From NCBI RefSeq assembly GCF_030534315.2, contig NZ_CP130558.2:2532501-2596500 (forward strand): 64,000 bases of DNA. Direction: 5' to 3'. The stretch is from Thermoanaerobacterium sp. CMT5567-10. GTDB lineage: Bacteria; Bacillota; Thermoanaerobacteria; Thermoanaerobacterales; Thermoanaerobacteraceae. The notes under the pieces were generated by a model. It was not told where the DNA came from and did no database searches. It saw nothing but the letters and a program-made list of their open reading frames with translations. Position numbers and translations under genes: made by a program. Of this stretch, positions 26,488 through 33,675 are shown in pieces. Position 1 is the first letter of the stretch; every line of letters starts with the position of its first letter.

Positions 26488-26552
26488 TGTGCTTAATTAG
26501 AACATTTTAAGTGTACCTCAAAATTTACATTTATATGTTCTAATAAAGCACA
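26488..26552. repeat. Operator-like inverted repeats, copies 2 and 3
   Basis: TGTGCT-TAATT-AGAACA (26488-26504) and TGTTCT-AATAA-AGCACA (26536-26552) each differ by one base per arm set from copy 1 at 26209. Centres are 48 bp apart. They cover the probable promoter region of the Xre gene. Confidence 0.5.
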
Positions 26553-26587
26553 TAATTATTTTTGAAGGAGAATGAAAAATCAATATG

Positions 26588-26655
26588 TCAACTATAGTAA
26601 ATCTTTTTGCTAGCAAGTGTAGATTACATTTTTCTATAGTTGATTTTTTATTTTG
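26588..26655 (+). other. Long-loop hairpin with T-run in the gap before the P-type ATPase
   Basis: The 26476-26917 gap contains TCAACTATAG (26588-26597) and CTATAGTTGA (26634-26643), a perfect 10-bp stem around 36 nt, followed by TTTTTTATTTT. GTAAATC and GATTAC inside the loop could extend pairing. GAAGGAG at 26564-26570 lies upstream. This may be a terminator or attenuator of a short transcript. A 49-codon frame (26585-26734) overlaps it but resembles nothing I recognise. Confidence 0.4.
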
Positions 26656-26787
26656 TGCGATTAAGCATTTATGCAATAAATCGAGATTAATAGACAAAAT
26701 ATATAATAGATATCGAAGAAATGAAAATGTATAGCTTTAATTGAGTTTTAAATGACTAAATTAAAACTTTAATATGTAAATCAATAA

Positions 26788-26835
26788 TGCTATACTGGAG
26801 AAAAATGTATTGAGGTGATTTTTATGCCGTTATGA
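26788..26835 (+). promoter_or_regulatory. Extended -10 promoter and MPL mini-ORF upstream of the P-type ATPase
   Basis: TGC plus TATACT (26791-26796) forms an extended -10. AGGTGAT then precedes a three-codon frame, ATG CCG TTA TGA (26824-26835), and a 6-bp hairpin AATCGT/ACGATT follows at 26838-26854. The mini-ORF could be a leader or chance. Confidence 0.35.
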
Positions 26836-26879
26836 ACAATCGTTGCATACGATTTTATATAGAGAACATATTAAACTAT

Positions 26880-26920
26880 AAGGAGGTGTGAAACCTGTTT
26901 AATACAGGTTTGCTGCTTTG
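26880..26920 (+). promoter_or_regulatory. Shine-Dalgarno and start codon separated by a stem-loop (P-type ATPase)
   Basis: AAGGAGGTG at 26880-26888 is the ribosome binding site. AAACCTG (26891-26897) and CAGGTTT (26905-26911) form a perfect 7-bp stem with a 7-nt loop. The start TTG is at 26918. The linear spacing is 29 nt, but 8 nt if the hairpin is subtracted. The same design recurs at the next two genes. Confidence 0.7.
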
Positions 26921-29692
26921 AAGATTGATGATATATTTAGATTGACAGAAGATGAACTATTTAGGGAATTAAATACATCCATAAAAGGTCTTTCTACAGA
27001 TGAAGTAAATGAGCGACTTCAGAAATATGGATACAATGAAATAAAAGAAGTCAAAAAATCATCAATGCTGTCTAGATTCATAGCAAATTTTACACATTTA
27101 TTGGCAATACTTCTTTGGATAGCCAGCATACTTTCTTTTATCGGAGGGATGCCGCAGCTTGGATGGGCAATAATACTTGTCATAATCGTAAATGCTTTAT
27201 TCAGCTTTTGGCAGGAATTTAAAGCAGAGCAGGCTACAGAAAGTCTTAAAAAGATGTTGCCATCGTACGTGAAAGTGATAAGAAATGGCCGTCAGGAGCA
27301 AATTTTAGCCCGGGAGTTAGTACCTGGAGATCTTATATACCTTGAAGAAGGCGATCACGTGCCGGCTGATGCTAGGCTTATAGAGGCTTTTGAAATGCGG
27401 ACTATTAATGCTGCATTGACTGGAGAATCTGAGCCTGTTAGAAGAACATCTGATGTAGTTTTAGACGAAGATGTCTCACTGTTGCAGTCACCAAATATAG
27501 TGTTTATGGGAACAAATGTAGCATCAGGTTCTGGAACGGCAGTAGTTTATGCAACAGGCATGAATACGCAATTTGGCAAAATTGCCTCTTTAACGCAGAC
27601 AATAAGTGTAGAACAGAGCCCGCTTCAAAAACAGTTGACGAGAGTTGCAAAAGTTATTGCACTTTTATCTCTTGTGATGGGGGTATTCTTTTTCCTCCTG
27701 GGCTTGTTTATGGGAAGGTCCTTAGTCGATACATTTATGTTTGCAATAGGCATTATTACTGCTAATGTGCCTGAAGGATTGCTGCCGACAGTGACATTAG
27801 CGCTTGCCATGGGTGTACAGCGAATGGCTAAAAGACATGCGCTTGTAAAGAAACTTTCCAGCGTTGAAACGTTGGGCGGAGCGACTGTCATCTGTACAGA
27901 CAAGACAGGCACATTGACGCAAAATGAAATGACAGTCAGAGAAATCTGGACCCCAGATGCATTTTACAATGTAAGCGGTGTTGGATACGAGCCGAAAGGC
28001 GACTTTTATGTGGATAACAAAAAGATAGACAGCAAAAATCTTCCTAATGAGCTGTCATTGCTATTAAAAATAGGTTTGCTGTGCAACAACAGCCGGTTGG
28101 TTAGGCCAACGGATGAGAACCCATCTTGGAGTATAATTGGTGATCCAACGGAAGGTTCATTAGTGGTACTGGCGGAGAAAGCAGGATTTACATTAGAAAA
28201 AATGCTGAGGGAGTATCCAAGAATATCTCAACTTCCGTTTGATTCCAGGCGGAAAAGGATGACTTCTATTCATAAGTATGGAAAAGAAATCTACGTATTC
28301 ACTAAAGGTGCACCAAAAGAAACGCTTTCAGTTTGCAATTACATTTTAAGCGACGATGGTGTTAAAAAACTAGAACAGTCGGATATTGACAACATAGTTA
28401 AACAGAATGACAAATTTGCTGAATCCGGGCTTAGAGTACTTGCAATGGCATATAAAATAATGGATAATGAGAATAAAGAATATACAGTAGAAGATACAGA
28501 AACTGACTTAATCTTTGTCGGATTAGTAGCTATGATGGATCCACCAAGGCCTGAAGTTGAATTGGCTGTTAAACAGGCTCATAAAGCTGGCATAAAAATC
28601 ATCATGATAACGGGTGACTACGGATTAACAGCAGAATCTATTGCTAGGAGAATTGGCATAGTAAAAGGGCCTAGACCAAGGATAATAACTGGCAATGAAC
28701 TTGATAAAATGTCAAATGAAGATTTGAAGAAAGAATTGAAGAATAAAGAAATCATATTTGCCAGAGTTGCTCCAGAGCACAAAATGAAAGTTGTTGCTGC
28801 ATTAAAAGAAATGGGTGAAGTTGTTGCTGTTACTGGCGACGGAGTCAATGATTCACCGGCATTGAAAAGGGCAGATATAGGTATTGCAATGGGTAAATCC
28901 GGTACTGATGTAGCAAGAGAAGTTGCCACTATGGTCTTGACAGATGACAATTTTGCCAGCATAGTTAATGCTATTGAAGAAGGCAGAGCGGTTTACGACA
29001 ACGTAAGGAAATTTATAACATACATTTTTGCGCATTTGACACCAGAGGCTATACCTTATATACTGTTTTCTCTATTTAATATTCCTGTCCCAATAACGGT
29101 AATGCAGATATTAGCAATAGATTTAGGAACGGAGACGCTGCCGGCTCTTGCACTTGGAGTTGAGCCGCCTGAACCGGGTGTTATGGATAGGCCACCTAGA
29201 TCACCTAAAGAAAAATTATTAAACTTGTCCCTATTCCTAAGAGGGTATGTTTTACTAGGAATAATTAGCTCGATAGCAGTTCTATCAGGTTATTTTTGGG
29301 TTTTATTAAGCGGAGGTTGGCACTGGGGCGAGACGCTTCCACTGACAGATCCACTGGCGAGAAAAGCTGCTACAATGAGCTTCTTAGGGATAGTTATTAT
29401 GCAGGTGGCTAATGTGTTTGCCTGCCGCACTGAAGTTGCTTCTATGTTTAGCGTCAGTTTCTTTAAAAATAGATTATTAAATATTGGCGTAATATTTGAA
29501 ATAGTACTTACTGCATTGCTTATATATGTTCCGTTTTTGCAGAAAATATTTGACACTTATCCTGTTTCATTAAAGCACTGGCTGTTTTACGTAGCATTTA
29601 TGCCGATACTTATTGGGGCAGAGGAGATCAGAAAATATTTCTTGCGCAAAAAAATTGCATTAAATGAAAAGGAGGTGAAAGGCTCTATATGA
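26918..29692 (+). CDS. Type II cation-transporting P-type ATPase
   Basis: This 924-residue P-type pump has the N-terminal cation ATPase domain, TGES in the actuator domain, phosphorylation site D328 in CTDKTGTLTQNE, TGDGVND at the hinge and about 10 membrane helices. The M4 motif is PEGLLPTVTLA, and M5-M6 reads TPEAIPYILF and LAIDLGTETLPALALGVEPPE. These resemble animal Na,K/H,K-ATPases (PEGLLATVTV; IDLGTDMVPAISLAYE) more than the Ca2+ pump PEGLPAVVT, so Na+ or K+ is the likelier cargo than Ca2+. It starts at TTG 26918 and leads an operon with two TrkA-type genes. No beta subunit is visible. Confidence 0.93.
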   Translation: MKIDDIFRLTEDELFRELNTSIKGLSTDEVNERLQKYGYNEIKEVKKSSMLSRFIANFTHLLAILLWIASILSFIGGMPQLGWAIILVIIVNALFSFWQEFKAEQATESLKKMLPSYVKVIRNGRQEQILARELVPGDLIYLEEGDHVPADARLIEAFEMRTINAALTGESEPVRRTSDVVLDEDVSLLQSPNIVFMGTNVASGSGTAVVYATGMNTQFGKIASLTQTISVEQSPLQKQLTRVAKVIALLSLVMGVFFFLLGLFMGRSLVDTFMFAIGIITANVPEGLLPTVTLALAMGVQRMAKRHALVKKLSSVETLGGATVICTDKTGTLTQNEMTVREIWTPDAFYNVSGVGYEPKGDFYVDNKKIDSKNLPNELSLLLKIGLLCNNSRLVRPTDENPSWSIIGDPTEGSLVVLAEKAGFTLEKMLREYPRISQLPFDSRRKRMTSIHKYGKEIYVFTKGAPKETLSVCNYILSDDGVKKLEQSDIDNIVKQNDKFAESGLRVLAMAYKIMDNENKEYTVEDTETDLIFVGLVAMMDPPRPEVELAVKQAHKAGIKIIMITGDYGLTAESIARRIGIVKGPRPRIITGNELDKMSNEDLKKELKNKEIIFARVAPEHKMKVVAALKEMGEVVAVTGDGVNDSPALKRADIGIAMGKSGTDVAREVATMVLTDDNFASIVNAIEEGRAVYDNVRKFITYIFAHLTPEAIPYILFSLFNIPVPITVMQILAIDLGTETLPALALGVEPPEPGVMDRPPRSPKEKLLNLSLFLRGYVLLGIISSIAVLSGYFWVLLSGGWHWGETLPLTDPLARKAATMSFLGIVIMQVANVFACRTEVASMFSVSFFKNRLLNIGVIFEIVLTALLIYVPFLQKIFDTYPVSLKHWLFYVAFMPILIGAEEIRKYFLRKKIALNEKEVKGSI

Positions 29693-29704
29693 GCCTGATT
29701 TATG
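29667..29704 (+). promoter_or_regulatory. Shine-Dalgarno and start codon separated by a stem-loop (first TrkA)
   Basis: AAAAGGAGGTG ends at 29677. AGGCTC (29680-29685), TATAT and GAGCCT (29691-29696) form a perfect 6-bp stem. ATG is at 29702. Linear spacing is 24 nt, effective spacing 7 nt. The ATPase stop codon (29690-29692) lies in the loop/stem. Confidence 0.7.
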
Positions 29705-30349
29705 AATATAATTGTTGCAGGATGCGGCAGGCTTGGTGCTGAGTTAGCTCAGATATTAGATTCTGACGGTAATCATGTTGCTGTTATAGATAGAGACAAA
29801 GATGCTTTTAAAAGATTGAAGTCGTCTTTTAAAGGTGAATTTATAGAGGGGATTGCATTTGACAAAGCTACTTTAATAAAAGCTGGCATTGAACATGCTG
29901 ATGCTGTTGCTTCTACTACTAATGGCGATAATACAAATATTGTTACAGCTTTGATTGCAAAAAAGAAATTTAAAGTTCCAACGATAGTAGCCAGGATATA
30001 CGATCCTATTCGAGCGGAAATATACAGAAAAATGGGTATAAATACGGTTTCACCTACTTTGTGGGGTGCAAATAAGATAAAAGATTTGATATGTCATCCT
30101 GATCTTTTTAGAGTATCGTCGTTTGGAAGTGGTGAAGTAGAAATAATTGAAACGGAAGTGACAGCATTCTTGGATGGCCGCCATGTAAGAGATATAGCTA
30201 TACCATCTGAAATAAATGTTGTAAGTATAGTCAGAGACGGCATAGCACTTATACCAACGCATAGCACGACTTTTAAAAAAGGCGATAAAATATTTATAGC
30301 TTTAACAGCTTTCGGGAAGACAAAGATAAAACAAATGCTTATGTCGTAG
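29702..30349 (+). CDS. TrkA/KtrA-type RCK nucleotide-binding protein (first copy)
   Basis: The 215-residue protein has the RCK N-domain Rossmann motif GCGRLGAELAQIL and an acidic residue ending strand 2 (HVAVIDRDKDAF), then a TrkA_C domain from about residue 135 (EIIETEVTAFLDG). TrkA/KtrA proteins bind NAD(H) or ATP and gate K+ channels of the TrkH/KtrB type. No such channel is in the window; the only ion transporter in the operon is the P-type ATPase. It is followed after 70 nt by a paralogue. Translation starts downstream of an SD-hairpin arrangement. Confidence 0.9.
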   Translation: MNIIVAGCGRLGAELAQILDSDGNHVAVIDRDKDAFKRLKSSFKGEFIEGIAFDKATLIKAGIEHADAVASTTNGDNTNIVTALIAKKKFKVPTIVARIYDPIRAEIYRKMGINTVSPTLWGANKIKDLICHPDLFRVSSFGSGEVEIIETEVTAFLDGRHVRDIAIPSEINVVSIVRDGIALIPTHSTTFKKGDKIFIALTAFGKTKIKQMLMS

Positions 30350-30359
30350 AGATTTTAAT

Positions 30360-30422
30360 AGGAGGTGAAAGAACCTGACGGGAACAATGCAATAAAGTTT
30401 CCAAATAGCAGGTTACGATATG
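30360..30422 (+). promoter_or_regulatory. Shine-Dalgarno and start codon separated by a long stem-loop (second TrkA)
   Basis: AGGAGGTG ends at 30367. AACCTG (30372-30377) pairs with CAGGTT (30409-30414), and inside it GGGAAC pairs with GTTTCC through one G-U pair. ATG is at 30420. Linear spacing is 52 nt, effective spacing 9 nt. This is the third consecutive gene with this layout. Confidence 0.7.
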
Positions 30423-31082
30423 TCGATAATGATTGTTGGTGCTGGACGATTAGGTTCATACCTAGCTCAATTGATGCAGGAAAGAAATGAGAAAGTCGTT
30501 GTTGTTGAAAAAGATGAGTCTAGAATTGAAAAACTTAAAAGAGAATTAAAGTGCAATATTGTAGTTGGGGATGGCTGTAATTCAGATACATTAAAAAAGG
30601 CAGGGATTATCGGTACTGAGATAGTTGTCGCAGCAACTGGTCATGATGAAGATAATCTTATAATATGTCAGCTTGCTAAGTATGAGTTTGGCGTATCAAG
30701 GGTGGTATCCAGGATAAATAATCCCCAAAATGAGTGGCTTTTTACAAGGGATATGGGCATTGATGCAGCTGTCAGCAGTGCCAGAATTATTGCAAAATTA
30801 ATTGAAGAGGAGACAGAAATCAGCGGGCTTACGACTGTAATGAATCTTGCAGAGGGAAAAATATCCATTGTCAGAAGCATGGTGGAGAAAGATTCAAAAG
30901 CTGCAAATAGGATGATTAAAGATTTGATGCTTCCCGGTAACTGTGTGATAATGTCGATAGTCAGAAGTAATAAAGTTTTGTTGCCAAATGGCAGTACGTA
31001 TATTTTGCCTGGCGATGAGGTTTTAAGCGTTGTTAGCGATGAGAGCAAGGAAAAACTGAAAGATTTGTTTGATGTGCAATAA
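30420..31082 (+). CDS. TrkA/KtrA-type RCK nucleotide-binding protein (second copy)
   Basis: This 220-residue paralogue has GAGRLGSYLAQLM at the Rossmann loop, VVVEKDESRIEKL with its acidic strand-2 end, and a TrkA_C domain in the last third (GNCVIMSIVRSNKVLLPNG). With the preceding copy it resembles the two halves of the duplicated E. coli TrkA, here as separate polypeptides that may form hetero-oligomers. It ends the operon before a terminator. The partner channel is not in the window. Confidence 0.9.
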   Translation: MSIMIVGAGRLGSYLAQLMQERNEKVVVVEKDESRIEKLKRELKCNIVVGDGCNSDTLKKAGIIGTEIVVAATGHDEDNLIICQLAKYEFGVSRVVSRINNPQNEWLFTRDMGIDAAVSSARIIAKLIEEETEISGLTTVMNLAEGKISIVRSMVEKDSKAANRMIKDLMLPGNCVIMSIVRSNKVLLPNGSTYILPGDEVLSVVSDESKEKLKDLFDVQ

Positions 31083-31091
31083 AGACAAAAT

Positions 31092-31130
31092 AAGGTTGAT
31101 AGCATTTATTTGCTATTGGCCTTTTTTGTT
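31092..31130 (+). terminator. Terminator of the P-type ATPase-TrkA operon
   Basis: AAGGTTGATAGCA pairs with TGCTATTGGCCTT using G-U pairs, and is followed by TTTTTTG. Confidence 0.8.
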
Positions 31131-31193
31131 TTTGCATGATGACTGGTCATTAAAAATTTTAAATAATTTATAAAAACATGGAGGAATTTTCTT

Positions 31194-31229
31194 ATGTTTG
31201 TAGAAATATTTAATAAATATATTAATTAA
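31194..31229 (+). CDS. 11-codon leader mini-ORF upstream of hppA
   Basis: GGAGGA at 31180-31185 precedes ATG 31194 by 8 nt. The frame reads MFVEIFNKYIN and stops at 31227-31229, 19 nt before the hppA TTG start. The good ribosome binding site and tight position suggest translation, perhaps coupling or attenuating hppA. Peptide function, if any, is unknown, and chance cannot be excluded. Confidence 0.4.
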   Translation: MFVEIFNKYIN

Positions 31230-31248
31230 ATATAAGGAGATGGTCTAA

Positions 31249-33384
31249 TTGAATTCCTATCTATTTCTAATCTATGGAGTTGTTATCATTGCAGCTCTTG
31301 CCATCATTGGGTTTATTAGGTTTATTTTTACACAAGATAAAGGTGACGAGAAGATGCAGCAGATTTCAGACTCCATAAAGGAAGGTGCAATGGCTTTTCT
31401 AAACAGGCAGTATAAAACGATAACAGTACTGGCTTTGATTGTGGCTGTTTTAATCATAATAGCAAATTATTACGGTCATCAATCAGAAGGAGCGGGTGCT
31501 GCTATTAGCTATGCATGGCATGTAGGATTGGCATTTATATCCGGAGCTTTGTGCTCAGCTATATCAGGCTACATAGGCATGTACATGGCAGTTAATTCAA
31601 ATGTCAGAGCAGCAAGTGGTGCAAGAACAGGTCTTAATAAAGCATTACAGATTGCTTTAAGAGGAGGGGCAGTGACAGGCCTTGCAGTGACTGCGTTGTC
31701 TCTCTTTGGTGTTGCTACTTTGTTCTTTGCATATGGCGGTGCTTCAGGACAACAGGAATTGGTTAAAAATGCTCCATCATTGATAGTAGGCTTTGGATTT
31801 GGTGCTTCATTTGTAGCATTGTTTGCACAGCTAGGCGGTGGTATATATACAAAAGCTGCTGACGTAGGTGCTGACCTTGTCGGCAAGGTAGAAGCAGGCA
31901 TTCCAGAGGACGACCCAAGAAATCCTGCAGTAATCGCTGATTTGGTTGGCGATAACGTCGGAGACTGTGCCGGAAGAGGAGCTGACCTTTTCGAGTCAAC
32001 AGCCGCTGAAAATATAGGTGCAATGATATTGGGTGTAGGCTTGTATCCTGTCTTTGGATTAAAGGGCATACTGTTTCCACTAGTGGCTCGTGCAGTAGGT
32101 ATAATTGCTTCAATTATTGGCATTGTATTCGTAAACACAAAAGACGAATCAAAAGATCCTATGATAGCTTTAAATAAAGGCTACTTTATTACGACAATAG
32201 TAAATCTAATCGTTCTCTTCTTTGCAGTAAAGGTTATGCTTTCAGGGCATTTGTCAAATGGTTCTGAAGTCAACTACTTACTTCTTTACGGTTCAGCAGT
32301 TGCAGGCATACTTTTAAGCTACGTATTTGTATTTTTGACAAATTACTATACTTCTATGAGTAAAAGACCAGTTCAAGAGATCGCAAAGGCTTCAACAACA
32401 GGTGCTGCGACAAATATAATCACAGGTATTTCTGTAGGTATGGAGTCTCCGGCACTTCCTGTACTGTTTATTTCAGCAGCAATAATTATTGCATATAGGC
32501 TTGGTCAGCTTGCACTTCCTAATATAGCAACGGCAGGCTTCTACGGTACTGCTATAGCTACAATGGGAATGTTATCTACAACTGCTTATATATTAGCAAT
32601 GGATACATTTGGACCTATCACTGACAATGCTGGCGGAATCACTGAAATGTCTGAAGCTCCTGAGTCAGTAAGGCTTGTGACAGATAGACTTGACGCATGT
32701 GGAAATACGACAAAAGCTTTGACAAAAGGATATGCAGTAGGATCTGCAGCTTTAGCTACTTTCTTGCTATTTTCTGCATACCTTGATGAAGTAAAGAAAA
32801 TATTAGGTAAACCTATCGATTCCTGGTTTGCTGTAGATATAGGTAAACCTGAGGTTTTCATAGGAGCATTTATAGGAGCTATGATAGTATTTCTTTTCAG
32901 CTCTACAGCTATAAGAGCTGTTGGTAAAGCGGCTCAATACGTCATACTGGAGGTAAGAAGGCAATTTAAGGAAAATCCAGGTATAATGGAAGGCACATCA
33001 AAGCCAGACTATGCAAAAACAGTGGACATTGTTACAAAAGGCGCATTGAAAGAGATGGTTATCCCTGGTCTTATAGTCGTTGTTGCGCCTATCTTAGTGG
33101 GAATTTTACTTGGCAAAGAATCCGCAGCAGCGTTTTTGATGGTTGGCACTATATCTGGTGTAATAATGGCGTTGTTCTTGAATAACGGTGGCGGTGCTTG
33201 GGATAATGCTAAAAAATATATTGAATTAGGTAATTACGGTGGCAAAAAGTCTGAAGCCCATAAAGCAGGTGTCGTAGGTGATACAGTAGGTGATCCATTT
33301 AAAGATACGGCAGGTCCTTCCTTGCACGTTTTAATAAAACTTATAAGCACTATTACGTTAGTATTTGCATCTTTGTTTAGATAA
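31249..33384 (+). CDS. hppA: Membrane-bound proton-translocating pyrophosphatase
   Basis: This 711-residue integral membrane enzyme couples pyrophosphate hydrolysis to ion pumping. About 16 membrane helices are seen, with substrate motifs EDDPRNPAVIADLVGDNVGD and GVVGDTVGDPFKDTAGP. The GNTTKALTKG segment has K489 and T492, the KXXT pattern of K+-independent enzymes, which are proton pumps; K+-dependent ones have Ala at the first position. This is inference from family knowledge. The TTG start follows AAGGAGATGG, and a mini-ORF lies just upstream. In this fermentative anaerobe it would recover energy from biosynthetic pyrophosphate. Confidence 0.96.
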   Translation: MNSYLFLIYGVVIIAALAIIGFIRFIFTQDKGDEKMQQISDSIKEGAMAFLNRQYKTITVLALIVAVLIIIANYYGHQSEGAGAAISYAWHVGLAFISGALCSAISGYIGMYMAVNSNVRAASGARTGLNKALQIALRGGAVTGLAVTALSLFGVATLFFAYGGASGQQELVKNAPSLIVGFGFGASFVALFAQLGGGIYTKAADVGADLVGKVEAGIPEDDPRNPAVIADLVGDNVGDCAGRGADLFESTAAENIGAMILGVGLYPVFGLKGILFPLVARAVGIIASIIGIVFVNTKDESKDPMIALNKGYFITTIVNLIVLFFAVKVMLSGHLSNGSEVNYLLLYGSAVAGILLSYVFVFLTNYYTSMSKRPVQEIAKASTTGAATNIITGISVGMESPALPVLFISAAIIIAYRLGQLALPNIATAGFYGTAIATMGMLSTTAYILAMDTFGPITDNAGGITEMSEAPESVRLVTDRLDACGNTTKALTKGYAVGSAALATFLLFSAYLDEVKKILGKPIDSWFAVDIGKPEVFIGAFIGAMIVFLFSSTAIRAVGKAAQYVILEVRRQFKENPGIMEGTSKPDYAKTVDIVTKGALKEMVIPGLIVVVAPILVGILLGKESAAAFLMVGTISGVIMALFLNNGGGAWDNAKKYIELGNYGGKKSEAHKAGVVGDTVGDPFKDTAGPSLHVLIKLISTITLVFASLFR

Positions 33385-33409
33385 AAATTGCAAATATATT
33401 GCAAGTTTT

Positions 33410-33438
33410 AAGGTGGAGTTTAATGCTCCACCTTTTTA
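33410..33438 (+). terminator. Terminator after hppA
   Basis: AAGGTGGAG and CTCCACCTT form a 9-bp stem followed by TTT. Confidence 0.88.
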
Positions 33439-33495
33439 TGTTGTACTAATCAATTAAACTGGAGATGAATGTGGAAATGTTTTTTTATATTTGTA

Positions 33496-33566
33496 TTGAC
33501 GTACCTATATAACAATGATATACTATATATTGATGCTGCGATATTTATATACACAATATATAGAGT
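33496..33566 (+). promoter_or_regulatory. nrdDG promoter with two NrdR boxes
   Basis: TTGACG (33496-33501) and TATACT (33519-33524) are spaced by 17 bp. ACACAATATATAGAGT (33551-33566) matches the NrdR consensus ACACWATATATWGTGT at 15 of 16 positions. ATACTATATATTGATG (33520-33535) matches at 12 of 16. The boxes are 31 bp apart, three helical turns, as at known NrdR sites. Box 1 overlaps the -10, which fits repression by NrdR-dATP. Confidence 0.85.
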
Positions 33567-33675
33567 TAATATTAGAAAATTTCAGACATGTGTGTTTATT
33601 TAATTAACTCATTAAATGGGTGCAGCTTTTATGTGGGATTATTTTTACGGAAGATAATTTAATGGAGGGTTTAAA

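Noticed and set aside
26585-26734. 49-codon reading frame in the gap before the P-type ATPase
   Set aside because: The ribosome binding site is 14 nt away, it overlaps a long-loop hairpin and its sequence resembles no family I recognise.
31569-32138. 189-codon minus-strand frame inside hppA
   Set aside because: It is the antisense shadow of a highly constrained pyrophosphatase gene, with Pro/Ala/Ser-rich composition typical of reverse-strand reading.
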